This document shows, one piece after another, positions 1-8,918 of a stretch of DNA of 64,000 nt. The translations under genes were made by a program, and so were the position numbers. The stretch covers positions 124,001 to 188,000 of the forward strand of contig JAUMZE010000001.1 in NCBI GenBank assembly GCA_030528285.1, written 5' to 3'. Origin of the DNA: Aerococcus sp. GTDB lineage: Bacteria; Bacillota; Bacilli; Lactobacillales; Aerococcaceae. The notes under the pieces were generated by a model, which saw only the letters and a program-made list of their open reading frames with translations, searched no databases and was not told the DNA's origin. Each line of letters begins with the position of its first letter. Position 1 is the first letter of the stretch.

Positions 1-474
1 CATACGCAGGCGAACTTCCTCCCGCTGCCGACGATTTTCGATACGGCCGAAACCAAAACGCTCGTGGAGAAAGACCGCTATATCCGCCAAATTCTCGATC
101 TCGGCCGCAAAGCTAATATTGCTCTCTATACGGTCGGGTCCGTGAAACAGAATGCCCTATTCTTCCAGTTGGGATTCCTCACGCCAGAAGAAATTGAGAC
201 CCTACAAACCGAAGCGGTCGGCGACATTGTGTCTCGGTTCTTCGATAAAAATGGGCAGATTGACAGTCCCGGGCTCGATGATCGGACAGTTGGGATTTCA
301 CTCGCTGACCTCAAACAGAAAGAACGGCGCATCCTGGTCGCCACCGGTAGCCGGAAAGTGGTGGCGTTTGACATCGCCGTGCGAACCGGACATTGTACAG
401 AAGCAATTATTGATGAACAACTTGGTCAAGCATTATTAGATTTAATGGAGGTACATAGCGATGCGAATGGTTGA
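1..474 (+). CDS. deoR: SorC/DeoR-type deoxynucleoside regulator, C-terminal part (5' end outside window)
   Basis: The frame is open from base 1 to the stop at 474; the GTG at 64 is internal, because residues before it (HTQANFLPLPTIFD...) already fit the family. What remains is the end of the effector-binding domain of SorC-family sugar-binding regulators: a segment with YTVGSV, a later DRTVGISL stretch and a final VATGSRKVVA segment, as in regulators of deoxyribonucleoside genes. The HTH domain lies upstream of the window. The stop overlaps the pdp start by 14 bases, so the regulator and pdp are translationally coupled. From the family, it should bind a deoxyribose phosphate and control this operon; the exact ligand is inferred from context. 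Confidence 0.8.
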   Translation, partial: HTQANFLPLPTIFDTAETKTLVEKDRYIRQILDLGRKANIALYTVGSVKQNALFFQLGFLTPEEIETLQTEAVGDIVSRFFDKNGQIDSPGLDDRTVGISLADLKQKERRILVATGSRKVVAFDIAVRTGHCTEAIIDEQLGQALLDLMEVHSDANG

Positions 475-1762
475 TATTATTCATGACAAACGCGAAGGCA
501 AAGCACTCACTGATGAACAGCTCCAATTCGTTGTGGATGGAGTAGTGGACGAGTCACTCCCATCCTACCAGATCAGTGCCCTCCTGATGGCCATTCATTT
601 CCAAGGCATGACCGCGGAGGAAACCTCAAAACTCACGCTCATGATGGCTCATTCCGGGGACATGATGGATCTCTCCAGTATTCCGGGCATTAAGGTTGAT
701 AAACATTCCACAGGTGGCGTGGGTGACAAGGTAAGTCTCCCGCTTGCGGCGCTCGTGGCAGCATTGGACATCCCAGTACCAATGATTTCAGGGCGTGGAC
801 TCGGACATACAGGCGGGACCCTCGACAAATTGGAATCTATCCCAGGCTACCAGATTGAGATCAGTACTGAGGACTTCCTCAAACAAGTGGCTGAGGAGAA
901 ATGCGCAATCATTGGGCCCACTGGTTCCTTCGCCCCAGCAGATAAACCGATCTATGCCCTCCGCGACGTCACCGATACAACCGATGTGATGCCACTCATG
1001 GTCTCCTCCATTATGAGTAAAAAAATCGCTGCCGGTGCCGACGCTATTGTGATCGACGTGAAAACCGGTGCCGGGGCGTTCATGAAGACATTGGAGGAAT
1101 CCACCGCTCTCGCCAAAGCCCTCGTTCAAACCGCGAATGCTGCTGGAATGAAGGCCATTGCGGTGATTTCCGATATGAACCAACCGCTCGGAAACAAAGT
1201 TGGGAATGCCTTGGAAGTCGAAGAAGCCATTGACCTCCTCAAAGGCAAAGCGCCAAAAGACATTACCGAAATCACACTCACCTTAGCGAGCTACATGGTG
1301 GTGCTCGGTGGCAAGGCCAAAGATGAAAAAGAAGCACGCAAACTCCTAGAAGGCACAATCAAAGACGGCAGTGCCCTCGAACGATTCCGTGCCATGATCG
1401 AAGCCCAGCACGGGGATGGACATGTAGTAGATGACTACTCCCTCCTCCCAGAAGCTAAGTACAAGATTCCACTCACCGCCAAAGCATCCGGTGTCATCAC
1501 CAAAATTGCAGCCGATAGCGTTGGGATCGCCAGCATGATGCTCGGTGGTGGACGGGCTATGACAGATGACCAATTAGACTACGCGGTGGGGATTGAACTC
1601 GAGAAGAAAGTCGGCGATACCGTAAACGAAGGCGATACCATCCTGACCCTCCATGCTAACCGTGAAGAGGTCGAGGACGTCAAACAACTCCTCTATGATC
1701 ACATCGAAATTTCCGATCGCGGTGAAACCCATCCGATGATCTATGACATCATCAAAGAATAA
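461..1762 (+). CDS. pdp: Pyrimidine-nucleoside phosphorylase
   Basis: This 433-residue protein has the usual family length. It cleaves thymidine, deoxyuridine or uridine with phosphate to give base and (deoxy)ribose-1-phosphate. The thymidine/pyrimidine phosphorylase signature is clear around residues 80-125: KVDKHSTGGVGDK followed by GRGLGHTGGTLDKLE. The glycine-rich SSIMSKKIAAGADAIVIDVK and KTGAGAFMK segments are also present. ATG 461 follows a GGAGGT box at 448-453 and is the expected MRMVD start. It is coupled to the regulator before it and followed 36 bases later by a PnuC-type transporter, which makes a salvage unit. No phosphopentomutase or aldolase (deoC) gene is visible in the window. 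Confidence 0.95.
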   Translation: MRMVDIIHDKREGKALTDEQLQFVVDGVVDESLPSYQISALLMAIHFQGMTAEETSKLTLMMAHSGDMMDLSSIPGIKVDKHSTGGVGDKVSLPLAALVAALDIPVPMISGRGLGHTGGTLDKLESIPGYQIEISTEDFLKQVAEEKCAIIGPTGSFAPADKPIYALRDVTDTTDVMPLMVSSIMSKKIAAGADAIVIDVKTGAGAFMKTLEESTALAKALVQTANAAGMKAIAVISDMNQPLGNKVGNALEVEEAIDLLKGKAPKDITEITLTLASYMVVLGGKAKDEKEARKLLEGTIKDGSALERFRAMIEAQHGDGHVVDDYSLLPEAKYKIPLTAKASGVITKIAADSVGIASMMLGGGRAMTDDQLDYAVGIELEKKVGDTVNEGDTILTLHANREEVEDVKQLLYDHIEISDRGETHPMIYDIIKE

Positions 1763-1798
1763 TCCATTACGCACTCACACTCGAAAAGAGGGACAACA

Positions 1799-2452
1799 AT
1801 GAATAAGAATACCCGGCGCATCTTTAACTGGGTGGTTACCATCGCGATGATCGTGATCACCGGCTATGGCTCCATGAAAAACGGCTGGCTCTCCCTAGCG
1901 AATTTGGTGAGTTGGCTCGGTTTACTCGGAACAATCGGTCTAGCCTATGCCCAACAGTGGAACTTCCCCTTCAACATGGCGCAGAACCTCTTTGCGGCAG
2001 TACAGGGCGGTGTGTCCAAACTCTACGGCGACATGTTCATGAGCATCTTCTACTTCTTGTCACAAATTTATGGGATTTACAACTGGAAGAACCATAAAAC
2101 TGGCGACGGCCAGCTGAAAATCGTGAAGCAATCGAACTGGCCTGTCATCATCGGCGCGGTTGTGATTGGCGGTTTCGTTCTCGGACTCATCAGTTATATG
2201 ATGGGTGGAAAGTATATCTTCCTCGACGCCTTCAACAACGCGACCGCTATTGTAGCTCAGGTGCTCCAGATGCGGCGGAACCGCGGCGGCTGGATTTTGT
2301 GGATCATCACGAACGTTATCGGAGTCTACATCTGGTTCGGTGTTGGTCAACCGCAGATGGGAATTATGTATCTCGTCTTCACCTTCAATGCCCTGCGTGG
2401 TTTGGTGAACTGGAACGCGGGTGCTACCGACGAAGAAGGCATTGCTTTATAA
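1799..2452 (+). CDS. PnuC-family nucleoside transporter (possibly deoxynucleoside-specific, PnuN-like)
   Basis: This 217-residue polytopic membrane protein has about seven hydrophobic segments. It carries the PnuC-family WQ (AQQWNFPFN) and WILWIITN...YIWF regions. PnuC proteins are facilitators whose substrate is trapped by phosphorylation inside the cell. The family has nicotinamide riboside (PnuC), thiamine (PnuT) and deoxynucleoside (PnuN) branches. Its position directly after pdp and a SorC-type regulator favours a nucleoside or deoxynucleoside substrate over vitamin B3; this is inference. A GAGGGA box precedes ATG 1799. A hairpin terminator follows the stop at once, so this is the last gene of the operon. 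Confidence 0.85.
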   Translation: MNKNTRRIFNWVVTIAMIVITGYGSMKNGWLSLANLVSWLGLLGTIGLAYAQQWNFPFNMAQNLFAAVQGGVSKLYGDMFMSIFYFLSQIYGIYNWKNHKTGDGQLKIVKQSNWPVIIGAVVIGGFVLGLISYMMGGKYIFLDAFNNATAIVAQVLQMRRNRGGWILWIITNVIGVYIWFGVGQPQMGIMYLVFTFNALRGLVNWNAGATDEEGIAL

Positions 2453-2458
2453 TGCATC

Positions 2459-2492
2459 TACTCCTAGCTGGTGATGGGCTGGGAGTTTTTTT
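2459..2492 (+). terminator. Rho-independent terminator of the deo-type operon
   Basis: The arms CTCCTAGC (2461-2468) and GCTGGGAG (2478-2485) pair with one G-U and are followed by seven T (2486-2492). Confidence 0.8.
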
Positions 2493-2570
2493 GAGTGATT
2501 CGTTATTGAGCGCTGTCCCCCTCTGATTCATTCAGTATTCAGTTTAACGCCCAAAATACGCTCAATTACC

Positions 2571-2599
2571 TTGAATCAAGCGGTTTTGATGACTACAAT
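2571..2599 (+). promoter_or_regulatory. Sigma-A promoter of the rhodanese gene
   Basis: TTGAAT (2571-2576), a 17-base spacer, then TACAAT (2594-2599). The TTG at 2571 that could be read as a start codon is therefore the -35 box, which supports ATG 2649 as the true start. Confidence 0.7.
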
Positions 2600-2648
2600 A
2601 AAGATAATTATTAGATTACCGATTCTTTCACGTGAGGAGGAAGAGATT

Positions 2649-3659
2649 ATGGTCGATTCACATCAGCACTTAAGGAATGAGAATTATACTACCTCTCAAG
2701 CACCGGCCACGTCGCGCTTAGTCATGGGGGAGCGCCAAATCCACCCGCAGTTTTTCGCCGATGCTCAGTGGCTTCATCAGCGTCTGTTGAGTCATCATCC
2801 GCCCCTTGTGATTGACGTCACCCGCGGCAAAGGCAACTATCCCCTCGATACCAATCGGACAGCAGAAGATTTCGCCAAAGCTCATATTCCTGGTGCCATT
2901 CATCTCAACACCGATGAACTCGGGGAATTCAAGGATTATTTCGTAGATGTGGAGACGATGAAACAGATCTTCCTCAGTAAGGGCGTCACGGCAGATACGC
3001 AGGTGGTCTTCTACTCCATCTATGCCCGCAACATCCTCTACATCGCAAGTCGCATGGCATTCGCGGCCTATTATCTCGGAGTTCAGGACGTCAAAATCCT
3101 CGACGGCGGGTTCCAGGCGTGGCAGCGTGCCGGTTATCCGATCGAAACGGGGACCACCTCCCCTGACATCGTGACCACATTCAATGCCCACGTCCCGCGT
3201 TATCCAGACCTCCTCATTCGCACCCCAGAAGATGTGCTCACTGCCAAGGCCAAGGATCCCACATTGAAACTCGTCAGTGTGCGCTCCTGGAATGAATTCA
3301 TCGGAAAGAACGAGGGTCATCAGTGGAACAAAGACGCTGGTGAAATTGCGGGGGCCATCTATGCGGGCGATGAGAAACTCGCCAATGAGCTCGGAGAAAT
3401 CGCTGCTCCAAACGTCTATCAGGGAGATTGGGAGGACTGGGGAATTCAGCCAACCGACCACCTTCTCTTGTACTGCGGGACCAGTTGGCGCAGTGCCACC
3501 CTCTTCTTCCTGATGAAAGAACTCGGCTACCAGCACCTCCAACTCTTCGACGGCAGCTGGCACAAATGGTATCTCGCCCATGAAAAAGATCCCCAACGCT
3601 TCCCTATTCAGCGCGGGGACCCGAGAGATAAGGAGAGTTATGAAGTGATTGATGAGTGA
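2649..3659 (+). CDS. Two-domain rhodanese (thiosulfate/mercaptopyruvate-type sulfurtransferase)
   Basis: This 336-residue protein has two tandem rhodanese domains, as in SseA-type sulfurtransferases. The first (about residues 45-170) has VIDVTRG...HIPGAIHL, but Ser replaces the catalytic Cys (FYSIYAR), as is normal for the structural domain. The second (about 185-320) carries the active-site loop CGTSWRSA and the LFDGSWHKW end. It transfers sulfane sulfur to a thiophilic acceptor; the physiological substrate cannot be read from sequence. ATG 2649 is chosen because GAGGAGG lies about nine bases upstream and the promoter sits between 2571 and 2599. It is monocistronic, convergent with the restriction operon and separated from it by a shared terminator. 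Confidence 0.85.
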   Translation: MVDSHQHLRNENYTTSQAPATSRLVMGERQIHPQFFADAQWLHQRLLSHHPPLVIDVTRGKGNYPLDTNRTAEDFAKAHIPGAIHLNTDELGEFKDYFVDVETMKQIFLSKGVTADTQVVFYSIYARNILYIASRMAFAAYYLGVQDVKILDGGFQAWQRAGYPIETGTTSPDIVTTFNAHVPRYPDLLIRTPEDVLTAKAKDPTLKLVSVRSWNEFIGKNEGHQWNKDAGEIAGAIYAGDEKLANELGEIAAPNVYQGDWEDWGIQPTDHLLLYCGTSWRSATLFFLMKELGYQHLQLFDGSWHKWYLAHEKDPQRFPIQRGDPRDKESYEVIDE

Positions 3660-3685
3660 TAGGCTCACTGAAATACAAAGACATT

Positions 3686-3730
3686 ATAAAAACCAGATTT
3701 CTCGTGGTTAACGTGAGAAATCTGGTTTTC
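3686..3730. terminator. Bidirectional terminator between rhodanese and restriction operon
   Basis: Perfect 13-base arms AACCAGATTTCTC (3691-3703) and GAGAAATCTGGTT (3715-3727) have A-rich and T-rich flanks, so the hairpin can serve both convergent transcripts. Confidence 0.85.
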
Positions 3731-3734
3731 TAGT

Positions 3735-6700
3735 CTATATATGAGACGACTCGCCACCGAATGCTTCCTTAACAGTCATTTCCAGCGTCCCATTCTTCGC
3801 ATGCTCAGCCGCATCGATTTGCTGGAAATGTTTCCCGAGTACCGATTGCTTCAAGCCTTCGTCAAATCCAAAGATATAGTTCGTCGCGATCAAGTAAATA
3901 ATCCGCGTCGGTGCCAATCCGTACACCTGATGCTCCATAATATGCTCGATCCGGGCCTGATCATTTGGATACAAGGCGCGCATCTGTTCATCGTTAAAGA
4001 GACGCTTCACAATCTCAGTGATATAAAGACCTGACTTCATATATAAATCTGCGAATGTCTTCGTCGGATCACCGAAAATTCCTGGATTATTTGCCTCTAA
4101 ATCATCCACCATATGTTTAACGACGGCTTTAGGCGTATAAATTTGGTTCGTCCGTTGTGGCGGGATATAGTCAAAAATATCCTCGTCATTCTCCTCATTA
4201 AAATAATCGCTCAGTTTCTGCTTCAATGTGAGGAACTGCTGGATCGAGTCATTGAACACTACCTCATCAAACAAATGCCCATCGAAATGTTGAGTCACAC
4301 CCTCCGTATCGAGATAGTCGCCCCCATCACGCAGGAAGCGGAACTGTTCCTCTGTAATTCCGGTGACCTCCTTGAAGACATCATCCTCGGTGTAGTCATC
4401 GAAATTCGCCAAGGTCAGCTGATCATCCCCGTAGGCCATAATGAAACTCGGGATTGTCCGTGAGAATCCACGCAAATGGGCGCGCACATCCTCTTCAATA
4501 TCCTTTTTCTTCTGTTCCTCTTGGCGTCTCTCCACGTGCTCGACGACATGCTCAGGTATATAATTCGCTGTTTCTTCAACAGCCCGCTTCATTTTTTCGG
4601 TGAAGCCCTCCACAATATTCGTCACGTCCTTTTGATAGTCATCTCTTACTTGAGTGACTTCTTCCGGCGTTTGGGCAGATTCCAGCTTTTTATTATACTC
4701 CAAATCAACAATCTTCTTCTGATCTTTGGACTCATCCGCAATTCGACTGAGGGTATCTTTATTTTGGGTCTCGATTTGTTTTCTCATGCGGTTGGTTTCA
4801 CTCTTCGTTAACTGATACTGTTCACTGGCTTCCATGATTATATTTTCATCGATCGCATCATTTAATCGTTCAGTAATGGCACTGGCTGTTCCATCAAAAT
4901 CGATTAACGAGTTGCCTTGATCATCTGTTGTGCCTAGATCAACTGTTTGATTGCCCTGGTCATCCGTTGTCATATAGGTATCCAATAAACCCGTACCATC
5001 GTCCGCAGTTGTTGCTTGTGATGTAATATCATCATAAATTTTTGGTCCGAAAATATTCGCTGCGGTTCCAATCACCCGTTCTTTTGAAATTTCAACCTCG
5101 CCTTGATCATTCACAGGTACATCCTCTGCCTGATCCATCGTCGCGCCTGTATGTTTCGGTTTCTCTTCCTTGGCTGGGGTGAGCTCATTGAGAATATCGC
5201 GGACGACAGCGGGTGACCCAAAGATCCTGGAAATATTGGTGAAGAGGAAATTGCTCATAAAACCGCGGTTCACCACCTCTTGTGCTTTCAGGTGGCGTGG
5301 AATGGACATAACCTGTTCAGCATCGAGAGGTACCATCTCGCCCGACTCATCCTCCCCAATCACTGGGAAAAAATTCAACAGCTCGCGAATATTCGCCTTA
5401 TGTTCTGCTGCGGTTCCCTTCCCATTGGCGGTTTCCTCCAGCAGATTATTCGCAAACTCATCGAAAATCAGCAGTGTCCGCGTCGGATCGAAATCGAACA
5501 CATAGGCATTCTCTTTCTGAAGGAGTTCGCCATCCTGTCTGAACGTGTATGGATTCTGCGCTCTAAACGCCGCCTGCATGTATTCCGAGGGGCTCTTCAT
5601 ATTTGAGAGCATCAATACCCCCGACCACGGTTTGATCGTCACACCGGTTGTCAACTGCCCTACACTCAAGGTAATTGTCTTCTCATGGTGCTGGATCGCT
5701 TTTTGTACCTTGTCGAAGGATTTCTCAGTGGCACGTTCCAATTGGTCCGCGTTCAGCTGATCATCGTCCCATTTGCCGTCTCCTGCTGCCACCACGATCT
5801 CATAGTCCCCAAAGACCGGATGCTTTTTCAATTTCTTGGCGAGCGCCTTGGCACTATCGACACGGTTTAACAACCAAAACGTATGCGCCAACTCCTGACG
5901 CAATGCCGGCGTTGAGAATGGATATTTCTCCTGTGTGGTCAGCGCATCGAGAAAACGGTCCACATCGTCCTCATAGACAAATTTACCATTCTGTGTCCGG
6001 AAGAATTCATTGAGGTCAAATGCTGGATTGACCTGATCCTCGTCCTCCAACTGCGCATGACTCGTTAACTGTTCCTCTATCATCGCAGACATCTGGTAGG
6101 TATACATGTTGAGGCGTGGCATCACCTCATACGGATTGCTGCACCCTTCCTGATCCTCCTGCCAAGTGGTTTTTGCCATTTGCTCATCCGCATACGACCA
6201 ATTGTAGATCTGATCCGAGGCAAATTTTCCCTCAGCCAGCGCTTTGAATGGTGTCCCTGTGAGATGGAGGGTGTACTTGCGTTGAATCTTGTCGAACGCC
6301 TTATCGGTCTTATAGGTATCGACTCCTTCATGCGCCTCATCAATCACTAACAGATCCCATTCGAGGTCCCCGACCCATTTCAGCTTGTCATAATTCCCGC
6401 CGAAATAAATGGATCCCTTGAGTCCTTGTAAACTTTCAAATGCGATTTGACCGGCGTCCTCGCCATCTCCCAGCGCATTTAAAAATTCACGACGCGAGAG
6501 TACGGGACGTTCCTTCAATGCGTCGGTCTCACTCACAAATTTGAAGTTCGTCTGCCATGCGATAAACTTGTCGAAGTCATCGAACCAGGAATTGGCGATA
6601 CTCGGGCGATTCGTTACCACGAGGACATTCGTCAAATGCATCTGGCGAATCAAATCATAGGTCGTTAACGTCTTCCCAAATCGTGGCTTCGCATTCCATA

Positions 6701-7163
6701 AAAATTCACCGCCTGCCCCATGGTCTAGGAAGTACTGTTGTGTTTGATCCACCGCACGTTGCTGTTCTTGGCGCAACTCATACTGATGGTGTTCTGCCCC
6801 CTGAATGTCACTCATATTCCGCTCGGTGAATTGATAGAAATACTGGTGCGAGGTCTCACCATCGATATGAAACCACTCTGTTTTGGGTTTGCGCTCGATA
6901 TGACGGTAGCGCGTGAGATATTCATGGAAATCATGATCCGTGAATGTTTCATCGGAGCCATCCTGGTAGCGTGCATTTCCCCGCCAGAGAATCTTGGTCT
7001 TCACATCGGCGGTATGCGTCTGTTGGTAGATTCGATCCTCGACGGTTTGTTTGTCGGTGTAACCAATTTTCGTCCAGCCTTGGTGGGAGATGTCGTTCGG
7101 GGTGGTATAGGCATAGATCATGGGGATGATACGCTTGAATGATTCGATTTTTGGGGTCTTCAT
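3735..7163 (-). CDS. GIY-YIG-like/DEAH helicase restriction protein with degenerate methylase C-terminus
   Basis: This is a large 1142-residue protein. Residues 15-60 resemble GIY-YIG/T5orf172-type nuclease modules (IYAYTT, TKIGYT, R at 44). Then comes a superfamily-2 helicase: Walker A-like KPRFGKT at 159-165, DEAH at 275-278 and TGTPF at 302-306, with the second RecA domain ending near residue 590. A charged region with repeated TDDQGN units (about 740-790) and a long Lys/Glu-rich helical stretch follow. Residues 1004-1142 hold a methylase-like start (YTPKAVVKHMV, then DLYMKSGLYITEI) whose normal SAM-binding loop is altered and which has no NPPY. The gene begins one base after the preceding methylase gene ends, so the three genes are coupled. 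Role inferred: the restriction and translocation arm of a restriction-modification system. Confidence 0.8.
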   Translation of the reverse strand: MKTPKIESFKRIIPMIYAYTTPNDISHQGWTKIGYTDKQTVEDRIYQQTHTADVKTKILWRGNARYQDGSDETFTDHDFHEYLTRYRHIERKPKTEWFHIDGETSHQYFYQFTERNMSDIQGAEHHQYELRQEQQRAVDQTQQYFLDHGAGGEFLWNAKPRFGKTLTTYDLIRQMHLTNVLVVTNRPSIANSWFDDFDKFIAWQTNFKFVSETDALKERPVLSRREFLNALGDGEDAGQIAFESLQGLKGSIYFGGNYDKLKWVGDLEWDLLVIDEAHEGVDTYKTDKAFDKIQRKYTLHLTGTPFKALAEGKFASDQIYNWSYADEQMAKTTWQEDQEGCSNPYEVMPRLNMYTYQMSAMIEEQLTSHAQLEDEDQVNPAFDLNEFFRTQNGKFVYEDDVDRFLDALTTQEKYPFSTPALRQELAHTFWLLNRVDSAKALAKKLKKHPVFGDYEIVVAAGDGKWDDDQLNADQLERATEKSFDKVQKAIQHHEKTITLSVGQLTTGVTIKPWSGVLMLSNMKSPSEYMQAAFRAQNPYTFRQDGELLQKENAYVFDFDPTRTLLIFDEFANNLLEETANGKGTAAEHKANIRELLNFFPVIGEDESGEMVPLDAEQVMSIPRHLKAQEVVNRGFMSNFLFTNISRIFGSPAVVRDILNELTPAKEEKPKHTGATMDQAEDVPVNDQGEVEISKERVIGTAANIFGPKIYDDITSQATTADDGTGLLDTYMTTDDQGNQTVDLGTTDDQGNSLIDFDGTASAITERLNDAIDENIIMEASEQYQLTKSETNRMRKQIETQNKDTLSRIADESKDQKKIVDLEYNKKLESAQTPEEVTQVRDDYQKDVTNIVEGFTEKMKRAVEETANYIPEHVVEHVERRQEEQKKKDIEEDVRAHLRGFSRTIPSFIMAYGDDQLTLANFDDYTEDDVFKEVTGITEEQFRFLRDGGDYLDTEGVTQHFDGHLFDEVVFNDSIQQFLTLKQKLSDYFNEENDEDIFDYIPPQRTNQIYTPKAVVKHMVDDLEANNPGIFGDPTKTFADLYMKSGLYITEIVKRLFNDEQMRALYPNDQARIEHIMEHQVYGLAPTRIIYLIATNYIFGFDEGLKQSVLGKHFQQIDAAEHAKNGTLEMTVKEAFGGESSHI

Positions 7164-7164
7164 T

Positions 7165-8223
7165 CTAGTTCATCTCCTTTACATGTGTCTCAATGAAATC
7201 AATCTCATCCTTGGAGAGGCCATATTTCTTGTAAAGCTGCTGGTCGATCTCTGGGATGGATTTTGTCCAATCAATGTCTGACTCAGGCGTGAAATCTTGG
7301 AGGGGGACACATGCCCATCTACTTTGTGTATTATCTTGAGTTATCTTTAAAATCCCTAGCAGCGCTCGACAAAATTTGCCTTTTATATATTTTAGCGTAG
7401 CACTAGCCTCATATTCAGTAGAAAAGTCTCCAATGCTAATAAATGTTTGTGTATTCCCGATTAGGGGTTCCCCGATTAGGGGTGTAGAAAGGACTTCTCC
7501 TATAGCACCACTACCATTGGCTTTAGGTACGAAAACTTTCCAGCTCATCAAGTTCGTATTATTTCTGATATATTCTTTTTTTATAAACTGAAAAACTCTC
7601 TTTTTGTTTTTCAGGCCATATATTTTAATATAATCATTCTGTACCTCGTTTTTAGGAACATCATCTAAAAAAATATCATCTAGTTTATCAAATACATTAG
7701 ATTTTAAATCATATTTGTGACCTTTACTGAGCCTGGATTCAGCTGTCGGGTAGTCCTCATGCATTTTATCGGTAAACTTATAATTTTCGGGAGCATAAAT
7801 AATACCACTAAACGATTGGAAGTCTTCTCGTAAACCTACTTTCTGCATAATATTATGTAGTTCCTCAAACGGTGTAAATACACTTATTGAATCAAACTCT
7901 TGATTCAAATCGTGATAAGTAACTGCTACTCCACCTTTAATATCGGTATTTTGAAAGACTTTGCTACTGTCTTGTTCATAAAATAGAACTTTAAGATGTT
8001 CATCATTCAACATTTTTTTATTCCAGGCTTTAGGAGTGCTCCCTGCATTAAATAAGAACCTACCTGGATGGATCATCTCCACAATATCACCAATCTCATA
8101 AGCACTCTCTAAGAACTTATGATAAATTGGTGGTGCAAACCCTTTATTATCACCGATTGTCTCCTCCTGGTATGGTGGGTTTCCGATGATCACGTCGAAC
8201 TTAAATGGTTGGTCTTCACTCAT
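7165..8223 (-). CDS. Eco57I-type N6-adenine methylase, catalytic/specificity half (NPPY subunit)
   Basis: This 352-residue protein opens directly on methylase motif IV: DVIIGNPPYQE lies at about residues 9-19. It continues with the Eco57I-like PPIYHKFLESAYEIGD and MIHPGRFLFNAG segments. The C-terminal half should be the target-recognition part, ending in DIDWTKSIPEIDQQLYKKYGL, as in that family. There is no SAM motif I; that is encoded by the gene just upstream, whose stop overlaps this start as ATGA. The RBS is GAGGAG, eight bases before ATG. The central part (about 7350-8150) is clearly AT-richer than both flanking genes, which suggests replacement of the specificity region. It is likely active only as a complex with its neighbour. 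Confidence 0.82.
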   Translation of the reverse strand: MSEDQPFKFDVIIGNPPYQEETIGDNKGFAPPIYHKFLESAYEIGDIVEMIHPGRFLFNAGSTPKAWNKKMLNDEHLKVLFYEQDSSKVFQNTDIKGGVAVTYHDLNQEFDSISVFTPFEELHNIMQKVGLREDFQSFSGIIYAPENYKFTDKMHEDYPTAESRLSKGHKYDLKSNVFDKLDDIFLDDVPKNEVQNDYIKIYGLKNKKRVFQFIKKEYIRNNTNLMSWKVFVPKANGSGAIGEVLSTPLIGEPLIGNTQTFISIGDFSTEYEASATLKYIKGKFCRALLGILKITQDNTQSRWACVPLQDFTPESDIDWTKSIPEIDQQLYKKYGLSKDEIDFIETHVKEMN

Positions 8224-8918
8224 TTTTGCATCTCCTCTCGATAGACTTTGGTTACTTTACATGGAGCATAGTGAGGATTGTAGTCATGGGCCTCGAATAG
8301 ACTCATCTGTCCTTCTGGGATGCCGATCTCATCGTTGCCATCCGTTTTGAACAGGGATTGGTAGGTGAATAGCTCACGCTGGACGGTGTGAGTGTCTACG
8401 GGCCACCAATGACTCAGGGTAATGGGTTGTCCCTCCTCCGTCGTATATTCGAGGGTGTTGCCCTGTACGATATTGACACCAATCACGTACTGGGCTGCCT
8501 TGTAGAAATCAGAACGGATATTGAGAGGTTTCTGCATAATGGCTTGGTAGTGGCTCGTTGCTACCGACATCATGGCAGCCCTCGCCTGGTTGAGATTATC
8601 ATGCAACAGCTCAATGCCGTAGATACTCATCAGCGCCCATAATGCGTTCTCGGGCCACCGCGTTTTACTGGAGGTTTGGTCGACATGATTGAGTTTCTGG
8701 TGCAGGATTTCAACGAGGAATGCGCCCTCTCCTGCGCTCGGTTCGAGGAATGTGGCGTGGATATCCTGTAATTTTTCTTGGATAGCTGGCTCTGCCAACA
8801 TTTTTTGGACCATCCATTTGGGCGTGAACACTTCGCCATGCGTTTGAACACGCGCCTTGGACTTGATGAGTGCAGCCGGCTCTACTATCTCCTGTAATTG
8901 ATATGTTCCTTCATCCAT
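8220..8918 (-). CDS. N6-adenine methylase, SAM-binding half (motifs X and I)
   Basis: This 232-residue protein carries the N-terminal part of a type I/IIG-like adenine methylase: motif X-like GEVFTPKWMVQKML at about residues 27-40 and motif I FLEPSAGEGAFLVEI at about 61-75. It stops before motif IV, which starts the next gene (ATGA overlap). AAGGAAG stands 8 bases before ATG 8918. The same frame stays open another 60 bases upstream and reads like protein (IVEPEEIALFDKEAF) but has no ATG, GTG or TTG, so a rare start or a lost one is possible. First gene of the three-gene restriction-modification operon. Confidence 0.82.
   Translation of the reverse strand: MDEGTYQLQEIVEPAALIKSKARVQTHGEVFTPKWMVQKMLAEPAIQEKLQDIHATFLEPSAGEGAFLVEILHQKLNHVDQTSSKTRWPENALWALMSIYGIELLHDNLNQARAAMMSVATSHYQAIMQKPLNIRSDFYKAAQYVIGVNIVQGNTLEYTTEEGQPITLSHWWPVDTHTVQRELFTYQSLFKTDGNDEIGIPEGQMSLFEAHDYNPHYAPCKVTKVYREEMQK

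Noticed and set aside
2718..3668. Long minus-strand open frame of 316 codons
   Set aside because: Lies wholly over the rhodanese gene, whose domains, RBS and promoter are clear; it is a codon-bias shadow.
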